Assembly (NCBI RefSeq): GCF_024746835.1
Contig: NZ_CP080531.1
Span: forward strand, 3,663,501-3,727,500
Reading direction: 5' to 3'
DNA length: 64,000 bases
DNA from: Mesorhizobium sp. AR02
GTDB lineage: Bacteria > Pseudomonadota > Alphaproteobacteria > Rhizobiales > Rhizobiaceae
Program-made: the position numbers and the translations under genes
Shown here: positions 17,977 through 26,945 of the stretch, piece by piece
Position numbering within the stretch: the first letter of the stretch is position 1
How the letters are laid out: each line of letters starts with the position of its first letter
Notes under the pieces: generated by a model
The model's input: only the letters and a program-made list of their open reading frames with translations
What the model was told of the DNA's origin: nothing
Databases searched by the model: none

Positions 17977-18818
17977 TTGGGCTGCTGCTTTTCGATGAAG
18001 CTGCGGATCGCCTCGGTCGTTCCGTTGACGATCAGGTCTACGCCGAGCTGGCCAAACGCGGCTGACGATCGTGTCGGATCGCCGCCATAGACACCGTCGC
18101 CGGCATCGAGCTTTGGCGCGGCCGCAAGGCGATCCTTGCGCACCAGGGACGGATCGATGGCGAGCATGAGCGATGTGTCGGCCAATCCGGCGTGGGTTCC
18201 GATCTCCGGCTGCGTCGCGCCGGCCGACAGGAGCTTGTCGACATAGGCGCCCTGGGTGATCTGATAATATTCGAGCGCCGCAAAGACCCGGACCGAGGTT
18301 TTGCGCCATTCGGCATTCAGGCGATCGGCGACATGGCGCTCGTCGGCCTGATAGCCGCCGTGGTCGCCGATCAGCACGATGGTCTTGAAGCCGTGCAGCT
18401 TGAAGCTGCGGGCCGCGGATTCGAGCAGCTGCTCGAATGTCTTGTCGCTGATGGTGATCGTGCCGGGAAACCGCATATGGGCGGTCGGCGGATCGATGGT
18501 TCCTTCCGGAACATAGGAGATCACGGGCGCGACCAGCGCGTTGCCCAGTTGGCCGGCTATTTTTTCAGCCAGGAACCTTACCCGCACATTGTGCTTGCCC
18601 AGCGCCATGGCGGGACCGCTTTGCTCGGTGCCGCCTATCGGGACAATGATCGTCGTCGTCCCGGCGCCGATCCGATCGCGCAGTTCGGTCCAGGTCTGGT
18701 CCTCGAGGAAAACCGACGCATTGGCGGCGTTCGCCACTGACGCAAGGCCTGACAGAAACCAAAGGCCGATGATGGTGCCCGCGAACCGTGCGATCGTTCC
18801 AGCCTTTGCGCCATACAT
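17973..18818 (-). CDS. Exported creatininase-family protein
   Basis: 281 aa. From ATG 18818 the N-terminus is a clean signal peptide (GTIIGLWFLSGLASVANA, cleaved near residue 33), unusual for a family that is mostly cytosolic. Family blocks are recognisable: VPIGGTEQSGP (60-69), GDHGGYQ (151-157) and HAGLADTSLML (209-219). Compared with the canonical EQHGPH, GHGGN and HAGExETS, several metal ligands are changed, though Glu65, His76, His153 and His209 could still bind metal. The family hydrolyses cyclic amides or trims peptides (as in mycofactocin MftE). The substrate is unknown. An upstream start at 18917 would hide the signal peptide. Confidence 0.82.
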   Translation of the reverse strand: MYGAKAGTIARFAGTIIGLWFLSGLASVANAANASVFLEDQTWTELRDRIGAGTTTIIVPIGGTEQSGPAMALGKHNVRVRFLAEKIAGQLGNALVAPVISYVPEGTIDPPTAHMRFPGTITISDKTFEQLLESAARSFKLHGFKTIVLIGDHGGYQADERHVADRLNAEWRKTSVRVFAALEYYQITQGAYVDKLLSAGATQPEIGTHAGLADTSLMLAIDPSLVRKDRLAAAPKLDAGDGVYGGDPTRSSAAFGQLGVDLIVNGTTEAIRSFIEKQQPK

Positions 18819-18920
18819 CGCGTTGGACCGCGGACGCCCGTCCGTCGTTCCTGCGCAATTTGTCTGAGGGGCAAGGGGCTCGGCAAGGCGCCTGCAGCCG
18901 CGGAGGTTCGAGATCATGGT

Positions 18921-20201
18921 CTAGCGCCGTCTCAGCAGGCTCTTCATGCGGTTGCGCAGCAGGCGGGCCATGTTGCGGGTCTCGCGGTAGAGGTGCAGCT
19001 GCGAGGCGGCTTGCCGCGCGAGGCGGTCGGCGTCCGGCGTCAGCCCGATCACCAGCGTGCCGATCGGCTTGCGCTCGCTCCACAGCCTGCTCATCACCGG
19101 ATGGTCCGGCACCGCGCAGGAATCAGTCATCATGATGTTGGGATCGTGGAGATGCTGCCTTGTGACCTCGATCATCAGCAGCGTGCCGGGCGAATAGGCT
19201 GATAGCGTCTCGTCATAGGCCGTCTTCCAGGTATAGGCGACGCCGGCCTCGACGAAGACGATCAGGCAGGCGATGGTGCGGCCATCGAGCGTCAGCGAAT
19301 GGATGCGGCACATGTCCTGTTCGGCGAGCCTGTGCACGGCCTCGCGGGCAAAGGCGGCGCGGAAGCGGTCGATCGCCATGGCGGTGCGCTCGCGGCCCTT
19401 CCAGCCGGACGCTTCCAGTGTCAGGAAGCTTTCGATGGCGTGGCGGATCTCTTCGGGGCCGCGCGCCACCACATGCTCCAGCCTGCCGAGGTCGGCAAGG
19501 CGCCGCTTCAGGCGGCGGAATTCGCGATAATGGTGCGAACGCAGCGATGCCTTCAGATAGTCGTCGCCATCGAGCTCGCTCTCCAGCACGGGGCGCGGGG
19601 TGTGGCCGGTGGTGACCAGCGTCAGGCCGCGCGTCTCGGCCACTGTGTCAAGCAGGCTCGCCACCGGACCGTCGAGCCTGATGTCGGGCAGCACGAAGAC
19701 TTTCGGCAGCTTGAGATGCGGGCGCGACAGCATCGAGAAGAAATCCTCGACGACGCCGACCGGATCGTCGCGGTCGATCAGCGGCGTGCCGAGCGGACCG
19801 AACGGGCTCGACCAGGTGCGCATCACCGGAACGCCGAGCGGCACCACCGGCCGCTCCACCGAGATCGGCACCAACAGGCGCAGTCGGTTGCGATATTCGT
19901 CACCGTCGCGGATCACCGCCAGCCGCACCTCGCGATCCTCCAGCCGGGGCATGGCCGGCGCCAGGAAGCGCGGGTTGAAGAAGACGTTCGGCTCGATCGT
20001 GCGGGCACAGAGATAGTCCAGCTCCTCGACCAGGTCAAAGCCGGCCGATGCCGGATAGATGGCAAGCTTGCGCTCGGGCCGGTTGTTGGCGAGGATTTCG
20101 ATATGGGCGGGGTCGGGGTCGCGCGCCAGCCCGGCAAGGCCGGACACCATCGCGCCGGCGGTGCCGCCGCTGGTTTCCTCGAGCAACGGGATGGCGGCCA
20201 T
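18921..20201 (-). CDS. GNAT / FemAB-like (CelD-type) acyltransferase
   Basis: 426 aa. The second half (about 220-390) has the double-GNAT or BioF2-like fold seen in CelD and FemAB-type proteins of exopolysaccharide clusters (FLTLEASGWKGRERTAM, TLDGRTIACLIVFVEAGVAYTWKTAYDE, SPGTLLMIEV). It probably acylates a sugar, lipid or peptidoglycan-like acceptor. Its ATG (20201) shares one base with the stop of the flippase gene (TGATG), so the two are coupled and probably act in the same surface-polymer pathway. Confidence 0.8.
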   Translation of the reverse strand: MAAIPLLEETSGGTAGAMVSGLAGLARDPDPAHIEILANNRPERKLAIYPASAGFDLVEELDYLCARTIEPNVFFNPRFLAPAMPRLEDREVRLAVIRDGDEYRNRLRLLVPISVERPVVPLGVPVMRTWSSPFGPLGTPLIDRDDPVGVVEDFFSMLSRPHLKLPKVFVLPDIRLDGPVASLLDTVAETRGLTLVTTGHTPRPVLESELDGDDYLKASLRSHHYREFRRLKRRLADLGRLEHVVARGPEEIRHAIESFLTLEASGWKGRERTAMAIDRFRAAFAREAVHRLAEQDMCRIHSLTLDGRTIACLIVFVEAGVAYTWKTAYDETLSAYSPGTLLMIEVTRQHLHDPNIMMTDSCAVPDHPVMSRLWSERKPIGTLVIGLTPDADRLARQAASQLHLYRETRNMARLLRNRMKSLLRRR

Positions 20202-21601
20202 CAGGCGGCTCCTTTGGCTGGCACGAAGATCGCCATGACGATGCCGAGCTTGCGCCACACCGTGAAGGACAGCGCGCTGGCCTCGAAGATCATGGCGAAG
20301 GCGGTGGCCATGGCCGCGCCCCACAGGCCGAAATGCGGGATCAGCACGACGTTGAGGCCGATGTTGAAGGCCAGCGTCATGGCATAGACGGCGGCGCAGA
20401 TGTTCTGGTTGCCGCTCATGGTGAGCAGGCTTTCGCAAGGGCCGACGGCGGCGCGCGCCACGACACCGAAGACGAGCAGGAACAGAAGCGGATAGCCGGA
20501 GGTGAATTCGGGGCCGAACAGCACCAGCATGGGTTCGCCGAGCGCCAGCACCAGCAGCGCCATCAAGAGCGACGGCCAGAAGGTCCACGACACCGTTTCG
20601 CGGGCGAAGGCGGCGAGCTTTTCCGGCTCACCATGGGTGAACTGCGCATAGCGCTGGGCAACGCCGGCCTTGACCGCGAAATAGACGAAATGCACCAGCG
20701 CCAGCGTCTTGACCGTGGCGAAATAGACGGCGACGTCGTTGGGATCCATATAGGCGCCGACCATCAGCACGTCGGCATTGGTGAGCAGGAAGAAGAAGCT
20801 TTCGACCAGGAAGATCGGCAGCGAGACGATGAACCATTGCGCGAAATGCACCTTCATCGGTCCGGGCGGGATCTGCCTTTCCATGCGGTGCGTGACGCCG
20901 ATCAGCTGCGCGAGCGTGGTGACATAGGTGGCGGCGATCGAGGCGAAGATCGCCGTCCTGGCATCAGCGGCGTAGCCGGCGAAGAGCATCAGCGCCATGA
21001 AAAGCAGGATCAGCACCGGCCGTATCAGATAGGTCGGTGACAGGGCGAAAAGCGCCCAGCTGTTGGCCCTGGCCTGGCCTTGCAGCAGATCCGACACTGC
21101 GATCATCGGCAGGCAGATGACGCCGAGGATGAACGGTATCACGTAGTAGTTCTCGATCCAGGGTGCCGCCAGCCAGACGCCGAGCGCGCCGAGCCCGGCG
21201 ATGGTGGTGGAGGCGATCAGCACGAACAGGCGGCTGGCCACGACGATGCCGCGCAGTTCGTCCATCATTCCGCGCTCGCGGTATTCGGGGATGAAACGGA
21301 TGACCGAGGTGTGGAAGCCGAGGCAGGCGAGGTTGCCGACGATGACCATCGTCACCCAGACGAGCACGAAGATGCCGTATTCGAACGAGCCCATCCAGCG
21401 CGCCATCAGCACCTGGCTGATGAAGGCGATGACGGCGCTGACGATGCGGATGGAGAAGGCGATCACCGACATGCGGCCGGCTTCGCCGCGCTCATCGGCG
21501 GTGAACAGCACGGCGTCGATGCGGCCAAGCAACGGCCCCACGCGCAGCGCCAAACGCTGCGGCAAGAACCGCCCGGCAGTCGTGGCCGCGGAAAAGCGCA
21601 C
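20201..21601 (-). CDS. Polysaccharide flippase (Wzx/MOP superfamily)
   Basis: 466 aa with 12-14 hydrophobic helices and the early motif ISQVLMARWMGSFEYGIFVLVW typical of oligosaccharide flippases of the MOP superfamily. It would move lipid-linked sugars across the inner membrane. The GTG at 21601 gives a 40-residue cytosolic N-terminus before the first helix; an ATG at 21472 is a shorter option. No glycosyltransferase or Wzy gene is nearby, so this two-gene unit must serve a pathway encoded elsewhere. Confidence 0.87.
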   Translation of the reverse strand: MRFSAATTAGRFLPQRLALRVGPLLGRIDAVLFTADERGEAGRMSVIAFSIRIVSAVIAFISQVLMARWMGSFEYGIFVLVWVTMVIVGNLACLGFHTSVIRFIPEYRERGMMDELRGIVVASRLFVLIASTTIAGLGALGVWLAAPWIENYYVIPFILGVICLPMIAVSDLLQGQARANSWALFALSPTYLIRPVLILLFMALMLFAGYAADARTAIFASIAATYVTTLAQLIGVTHRMERQIPPGPMKVHFAQWFIVSLPIFLVESFFFLLTNADVLMVGAYMDPNDVAVYFATVKTLALVHFVYFAVKAGVAQRYAQFTHGEPEKLAAFARETVSWTFWPSLLMALLVLALGEPMLVLFGPEFTSGYPLLFLLVFGVVARAAVGPCESLLTMSGNQNICAAVYAMTLAFNIGLNVVLIPHFGLWGAAMATAFAMIFEASALSFTVWRKLGIVMAIFVPAKGAA

Positions 21602-22095
21602 CCCGATCTCTCTCCGTTTTCCGCCTCTTTTTCAGGCTTTGGTGTAGCGGAGACACATTAAGAAACGGTTGGGTGAGGAGCGGTCCGCGCAGCGGACGAA
21701 AAGCCAACGATTTGGCTTTTCGAGCGACGAACGCCCGGAGCCATAGCGGAGGGCCGGCAGGCCGCTGGTGCGCGGCGAGCGCGTTTTGATGTTCCGGTGG
21801 CATGACGAATGGCGAGAGAACGCCGGGTGCGGGTCAACCAGCTGTCATTCCACGTGCTGTTTCAATGCAAGCGTTGGAAAGGCTCGGTCGGCGCAGCGTC
21901 GTGCGCGACTTTTGCGGTGCGATGGCGTGCGGGTGAAGATGGCGTGCGGGTGAAGATGGTCGAGGAAGTGACCGTTGATGAGGTGACATTCGCCGGATTT
22001 TAGCGCCGCCAATCGCGCAACTCAGCGCCGCCCCTCATCCGCCCTTCGGGCACCTTCTCCCCGTATAGTGACGGGGAGAAGGAAGAGAGCTTCCC
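21602..22095. other. Gene-free stretch with hairpins and short repeats
   Basis: No supported gene between the flippase start and the secA stop. It holds two consecutive perfect hairpins, GTCCGC-GCA-GCGGAC (21683-21697) and CGAAAAGCCA-6-TGGCTTTTCG (21697-21722). It also has a 17-bp unit GATGGCGTGCGGGTGAA repeated twice in tandem (21921-21937 and 21938-21954) and a hairpin near secA. A short open frame at 21768-21953 has no coding features. Confidence 0.7.
22053..22082. terminator. Hairpin downstream of secA (dispersed repeat type)
   Basis: CCTTCTCCCCG (22053-22063) pairs perfectly with CGGGGAGAAGG (22072-22082) around an 8-nt loop. It follows the secA stop by 13 bases and may stop its transcript. 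There is no U-tract, and similar CCTTCTCCCC hairpins are dispersed in Mesorhizobium genomes, so it may be only a repeat. Confidence 0.5.
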
Positions 22096-24828
22096 TTACG
22101 CAAAAGCGCCGTGGCAGTGCTTGTACTTCTTGCCGGAGCCGCAGGGGCAGGCTTCGTTGCGGCCGACCTTGCCCCAGGTCGCCTGATTGTTCGGGTCGCG
22201 GTCTTCGGGGGCGACGATGGCGTTGCTTTCCTGGCGCACCAGGAGGGCTGTTTCGCCGCCTTCGAAATCATTCTCGCCGGTGGTGCCGTCAATATGCGTG
22301 CCGAACATGTCGGGCGCTTCCGGCGGCGGGGCTTCGGCGGCCTGGCGGACCAGTTCGACGCGCATCAGCTGTGCGGTGACGGCCTGGCGCAGATTGCCCA
22401 GCATCGCCTGGAACAGCTCGAACGCCTCGCCCTTGTATTCCTGCAGCGGATCGCGCTGGGCGTAGCCACGGAAGCCGACGACCGAACGCAGATGGTCGAG
22501 ATTGACGATGTGCTCGCGCCACAGATGGTCGAGTGACTGCAGCACCACGGAGCGCTCGACATAGGTCATCACCTCGGGGCCGAACCGCTCGGAGCGCTCC
22601 TTGGCGGCGACGTCTGCGGCCTGGGTGATGCGCTCGCGGATGTCGTCCTCGGCAATGCCCTCTTCCTTGGCCCAGTCCTCGATCGGCAGGTCGAGATTGA
22701 GGAATTCGGCGACCTCGGCCTTCAGGCCGGCGACATCCCACTGTTCGGCATAGGCGTTCTCGGGAATGGCCTTGGCGACGATCTCGTCGATGACGCCCTC
22801 GCGCATTTCGGCAATGGTTTCCGACAGGCCTTCGCCGTCCATCAGCTCGATGCGCTGTTCGAACACCACCTTGCGCTGGTCGTTGGAGACGTCGTCATAT
22901 TTCAGCAGGTTCTTGCGGATGTCGAAGTTGCGCGCCTCGACCTTCTTCTGCGCCTTTTCCAGCGCCTTGTTGATCCAGGGATGGATGATCGCCTCGTCTT
23001 CCTTGAGGCCGAGCTTCTGCAGCATGCCGTCCATGCGCTCGGAGCCGAAGATGCGCATCAGATCGTCCTGCAGCGACAGGAAGAATTTCGAACGGCCGGG
23101 GTCGCCCTGGCGGCCGGAGCGGCCTCTGAGCTGGTTGTCGATGCGGCGCGATTCGTGGCGCTCGGTGGCGAGAACGTAGAGGCCGCCAGCAGCCAGCGCC
23201 TTTTCCTTCAGGCGCTCGATGTCGGCGTGGATTGCCTTTTCGCGCGCCTCGCGCTCGGGGCCTTCGGGCATGTCACCCAGTTCGTCGGCGATGCGCATCT
23301 CGGCATTGCCGCCGAGCTTGATGTCGGTGCCGCGGCCGGCCATGTTGGTGGCGATGGTGATGGCGCCGGGCTTGCCGGCCTGGGCGACGATCGCCGCCTC
23401 ACGCTCGTGGTGGCGGGCGTTCAGCACCTCGAAATCCTTGAAACCTTCCTTGCGCAGGCGGTCGGCCAGCTGCTCGGACTTCTCGATCGAGGTCGTGCCG
23501 ACCAGCGTCGGCTGGCCCTTGGCGCTGGCTTCGCGGATCTCCTTGACGATCGCCTTGTATTTCTCCTCGACCGTCCGGTAGACCTCGTCGTCCTCGTCCT
23601 TGCGGATGACCGGCAGGTTGGTCGGGATCTCGGTGACTTCGAGGCCGTAAATGTTACCGAATTCCTCGGCCTCGGTCAGCGCCGTGCCGGTCATGCCGGA
23701 CAGCTTCTTGTAGAGGCGGAAGTAGTTCTGGAAGGTGACGGAGGCCAGCGTCTGGTTCTCCGGCTGGATCGCCACATGCTCCTTGGCTTCCAGCGCCTGG
23801 TGCAGGCCTTCCGAATAGCGGCGGCCGGGCATCATGCGGCCGGTGAACTCGTCGATGATGACGATCTCGCCGTTGCGCACGATATAGTCCTTGTCCTTCT
23901 GGAACAGCCGGTGCGCTTTCAGCGCGTTGTTGACGTGATGGACGATGGCGACGTTCTCGACGTCGTAGAGCGACTCGCCCTTCAACAGGTCGGCGTCGCG
24001 CAGCAGGTTCTCCAGCTTCTCGGTGCCTTCCTCGGTGAAGATCGAGGTCTTCTGCTTCTCGTCGATCTCATAATCCTGCGGCTGCAGCTGGATGATAAAG
24101 GTGTCGATGGTGTTGTACATTTCCGAACGGTCCTCGAGCGGACCGGAAATGATCAGCGGCGTGCGCGCTTCGTCGACCAGGATGGAATCGACTTCGTCGA
24201 CGATCGCGTAATTGTGGCCGCGCTGCACCATCTGGGCGCGCTCGTACTTCATGTTGTCGCGCAGATAGTCGAAGCCGAGCTCGTTGTTGGTGGCGTAGGT
24301 GACGTCGGCGGCGTAGGCGGCGCTGCGTTCCTCGTCGGACAGGCCATGGACGATGACGCCGACCGAGAGGCCGAGGAACTTGTAGACGCGCCCCATCCAT
24401 TCGGAGTCGCGCGTGGCGAGATAGTCGTTGACGGTGACGACGTGGACGCCTTTGCCGGCCAGCGCGTTGAGGTAGACCGGGAGCGTGGCGACCAGGGTCT
24501 TGCCCTCGCCGGTGCGCATCTCGGCGATGCCGCCATTGTGCAGCACCATGCCGCCGATCAGCTGGACGTCGAAGGGGCGCATGCCGAGCACGCGGCGCGC
24601 CGCCTCACGGGCGGTGGCGAAGGCCGGGATCAGCAGGTCGTCAAGGCTGGCACCATTGGCGATATCCTGGCGGAATTTTTCCGTACGCCCCGCGAGTTCG
24701 GCGTCGGAAAGCGCCCGCATCTCGTTTTCCATGGCGTTGATCGCCTCGACACGGGGCCGGGTCGATTTGACCCGACGGTCGTTGGAGGAACCGAAAACCT
24801 TACGGGCGAGACCGCCGAGACTGACCAT
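22096..24828 (-). CDS. secA: Protein translocase ATPase SecA
   Basis: 910 aa, full length. It has the [17 protein letters not shown]alker A region, the [23 protein letters not shown]-like box, the helicase II motifs GTTSIEKSE and [15 protein letters not shown], and [13 protein letters not shown]. The C-terminal SEC-C zinc motif [13 protein letters not shown] ends the protein, binding SecB and phospholipid. It drives preprotein export through SecYEG. The ATG at 24828 has AAAGGA upstream. It is divergent from the parvulin foldase gene, a conserved Rhizobiales pairing of export and periplasmic folding. Confidence 0.98.
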   Translation of the reverse strand: MVSLGGLARKVFGSSNDRRVKSTRPRVEAINAMENEMRALSDAELAGRTEKFRQDIANGASLDDLLIPAFATAREAARRVLGMRPFDVQLIGGMVLHNGGIAEMRTGEGKTLVATLPVYLNALAGKGVHVVTVNDYLATRDSEWMGRVYKFLGLSVGVIVHGLSDEERSAAYAADVTYATNNELGFDYLRDNMKYERAQMVQRGHNYAIVDEVDSILVDEARTPLIISGPLEDRSEMYNTIDTFIIQLQPQDYEIDEKQKTSIFTEEGTEKLENLLRDADLLKGESLYDVENVAIVHHVNNALKAHRLFQKDKDYIVRNGEIVIIDEFTGRMMPGRRYSEGLHQALEAKEHVAIQPENQTLASVTFQNYFRLYKKLSGMTGTALTEAEEFGNIYGLEVTEIPTNLPVIRKDEDDEVYRTVEEKYKAIVKEIREASAKGQPTLVGTTSIEKSEQLADRLRKEGFKDFEVLNARHHEREAAIVAQAGKPGAITIATNMAGRGTDIKLGGNAEMRIADELGDMPEGPEREAREKAIHADIERLKEKALAAGGLYVLATERHESRRIDNQLRGRSGRQGDPGRSKFFLSLQDDLMRIFGSERMDGMLQKLGLKEDEAIIHPWINKALEKAQKKVEARNFDIRKNLLKYDDVSNDQRKVVFEQRIELMDGEGLSETIAEMREGVIDEIVAKAIPENAYAEQWDVAGLKAEVAEFLNLDLPIEDWAKEEGIAEDDIRERITQAADVAAKERSERFGPEVMTYVERSVVLQSLDHLWREHIVNLDHLRSVVGFRGYAQRDPLQEYKGEAFELFQAMLGNLRQAVTAQLMRVELVRQAAEAPPPEAPDMFGTHIDGTTGENDFEGGETALLVRQESNAIVAPEDRDPNNQATWGKVGRNEACPCGSGKKYKHCHGAFA

Positions 24829-25091
24829 ACAATGGTCCTTTCGATAGAATTCTCAATCTTTAAGATGAGCGCCGGCCGGCCCCATCAAATCCGCGTGAAC
24901 GCACCGCCTGAATACGGGCAAACACAAAAAGCGCCCGGAAAACGGTTCTGGACGCAAAGTCGTTGGACAGATAAGAGGGGGCTCAACTGATGTCAACGCC
25001 GCGCTGGCCCTGCCGGTCGCGCCAAATTCCGCCACAATCTGGCTGATCTGGAAGCCACCCCTCCTTACAATCCTTCACCGGAGTCATCCTT

Positions 25092-26015
25092 ATGCCCTTG
25101 TTGTTTCGCCGAGCGTCGCTTGCCAGCCTTGGTCTGGCCTTCGGCCTGTCGGCCCTTTGCCTGTCGCCTGTCATGGCACAGGAGACCGCTCCCGCTGCTC
25201 CGGCCGATGCCGCCGCGGCACCCGCGGCAGCGCCGGTCGATCCGAATGCCGTGGTCGCCACGGTCAACGGCCAGCCGCTGACTGAAGCCGATTTGGTGCT
25301 TGCCGAAGGCGAGCTGTCGCAGCAATTCGCGCAGCTGCCGCCCGAACAGCGCCGCGCCGCGGCCCTTTCGGCGGCCATCGAAATCCGCGTCATGGCCGCC
25401 AAGGCCGTTACCGACGGCCTCGACAAGGATCCCGACTTCCAGCGCCGCATGGCCTTCCTGCAGCAGCGCGCGCTGCATGGCGAGATGGTTGAGAAGGGTG
25501 TCGTCGACAAGGTCACCGACGCCGAGATCCGCGCCCGCTACGACCAGGAAATCGCCAACACCCCGCCGGTCAACGAGGTGCACGCCCGTCACATCCTCGT
25601 GAAGACGAAGGAAGAGGCCGAGGCGATCATCAAGCAGCTCGACGGCGGCGCCGATTTCCAGAAGCTCGCCAACGAGCACACCAGCGATCCCTCGGGCAAG
25701 TCCAATGGCGGCGACCTCGGCTGGTTCGGGCCTGGCCAGATGGTGCCGGAGTTCGACAAGGCGGCCTTCGCGCTCGAGGTCGGCAAATACACCGAGCAGC
25801 CGGTGCAGTCGCAGTTCGGCTGGCATGTCATCAAGCTCGAGGACAAGCGCGCCAAGCAGCCGCCGGCCTTCGACGACGTCAAGGACCAGGCCAAGCAGGC
25901 GGTCATCCGCGACAAGTATTTCGCGCTGGTCAAGTCGCTGCGCGCCGGCGCCAAGGTCGAGATCCCGGACGCCAAGCTGAAGCAGGCCGTCGACACGATG
26001 GAAGCCGGCAAGTAA
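25092..26015 (+). CDS. Periplasmic parvulin-type peptidyl-prolyl isomerase
   Basis: 307 aa. A signal peptide (1-26, ending SPVMAQ) is followed by an Ala/Pro-rich linker, a SurA/PrsA-like N-domain and a parvulin domain (about 165-260: VHARHILVKTKEEAEAI, DPSGKSNGGDLGWFGPGQMVPEFDKAAF, SQFGWHVIKLED). It catalyses prolyl isomerisation and chaperones exported proteins. It is divergent from secA, and a strong bidirectional terminator follows it. Confidence 0.93.
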   Translation: MPLLFRRASLASLGLAFGLSALCLSPVMAQETAPAAPADAAAAPAAAPVDPNAVVATVNGQPLTEADLVLAEGELSQQFAQLPPEQRRAAALSAAIEIRVMAAKAVTDGLDKDPDFQRRMAFLQQRALHGEMVEKGVVDKVTDAEIRARYDQEIANTPPVNEVHARHILVKTKEEAEAIIKQLDGGADFQKLANEHTSDPSGKSNGGDLGWFGPGQMVPEFDKAAFALEVGKYTEQPVQSQFGWHVIKLEDKRAKQPPAFDDVKDQAKQAVIRDKYFALVKSLRAGAKVEIPDAKLKQAVDTMEAGK

Positions 26016-26035
26016 GCCTGAACGGCGTTTTCAAA

Positions 26036-26069
26036 GGGCGCGGCAGCCAAGGGTTGCCGCGCCCTTTTT
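26036..26069. terminator. Rho-independent terminator after the foldase gene
   Basis: GGGCGCGGCA (26036-26045) pairs perfectly with TGCCGCGCCC (26055-26064) around a 9-nt loop and is followed by TTTTT. It ends the foldase transcript and, with AAA on the other side, may also serve the convergent TetR gene. Confidence 0.92.
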
Positions 26070-26080
26070 GTTGGCCGCCG

Positions 26081-26680
26081 TTATCTGCCTGATGCCACTA
26101 TGCCTTGCAGGAGATAGCGGACCATCTTGCGTATCGTCGCTTCAGGCTCGTCGAGCCGGTTGATCAAGAGATGCCGCCAGGCATAGGAAGCGACGAGGTC
26201 GGCGACCACACCCGGGTCGATTTCCCCGGCGATATCGCCCCTTGCCTTGGCGCGCTCGATGATCTGGCCGGTGTGGTTGCGGCGCCCTCCGGCATAACCG
26301 GCAAGGGCGGCGGCCGCGGTTTCATCCGACTGCGCCTCGGCGATCAGCGACCTGAACACGCTGCCCGACGATGTCTCGCGCCAGTGCGTGAACAGATTGA
26401 TCAGGAAGCCGACGAGATCCTCCTCCAGGCTTCCGGTATCGGGAATGTCGACGCGCTTCTGGCGCTGGTAGACTTCGAGCAGCAGTGCCGCCTTGCTCGG
26501 CCACCAGCGATAGATGGTCGGCTTGCCGGCGCGCGCACGCCGCGCAACCGCCTCGATCGAGAAACCGGCATAGCCAGCCTCGATCAGCACGGCTTCGGCA
26601 GCCTCCAAAATCGCTTCGGCGCTGTCGGGATTGCGCCTGGCACCAATCGATTTGCGTGCCGGATCGGCGATTTCGCCCAT
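26081..26680 (-). CDS. TetR/AcrR family repressor
   Basis: 199 aa. The N-terminal helix-turn-helix is clear (AILEAAEAVLIEAGYAGFSIEAVARRARAGKPTIYRWWPSKAALLLEVY, residues about 20-70). The C-terminal ligand domain is the type with HWRETSSGSVFRSLIAEAQ. It is divergent from an MFS pump gene, and palindromic operators lie in that pump's promoter, so it probably represses the pump until a ligand binds. GGAGGAA precedes the ATG. The inducer is unknown. Confidence 0.92.
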   Translation of the reverse strand: MGEIADPARKSIGARRNPDSAEAILEAAEAVLIEAGYAGFSIEAVARRARAGKPTIYRWWPSKAALLLEVYQRQKRVDIPDTGSLEEDLVGFLINLFTHWRETSSGSVFRSLIAEAQSDETAAAALAGYAGGRRNHTGQIIERAKARGDIAGEIDPGVVADLVASYAWRHLLINRLDEPEATIRKMVRYLLQGIVASGR

Positions 26681-26885
26681 GAGCCGTTCCTCCTAAAGCG
26701 GTTCCTCGTCTCGGCTGAAACGACAACCCGCTGGCAATTGTTTGCCTCGCCCGCATTTTTGCCGGCCGGATGCAAACCATCCGGGAGCAAAGCGCTCGTT
26801 TTCCTTGCAGCACCTGTGCGGACGCCAAATGAAGCCATTTGGCCGCAAAATGCGCTGATGCCAAGAGATACCAATACATCATCGC

Positions 26886-26930
26886 TTGACGAAACGGAAC
26901 GGTTCGTTCTATTCAACGAAACGTTTCGTT
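26886..26930 (+). promoter_or_regulatory. MFS promoter with two TetR-type operators
   Basis: A -35 TTGACG (26886-26891) and a -10 TCTATT (26908-26913) are 16 bases apart. An imperfect palindrome, ACGAAAC-6-GGTTCGT (26889-26908), fills the spacer. A perfect 16-bp palindrome, AACGAAACGTTTCGTT (26915-26930), lies just downstream. This is the expected placement for repression by the divergent TetR protein. Confidence 0.8.
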
Positions 26931-26945
26931 CCGATGGGCATCCTC

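Noticed and set aside
21768..21953. Short plus-strand open frame between flippase and secA
   Set aside because: Overlaps tandem repeat sequence, has no ribosome-binding site and no recognisable features.
22981..24990. Open frame of more than 650 codons opposite secA
   Set aside because: Antisense shadow of secA produced by high GC at third positions; no domains and no ribosome-binding site.
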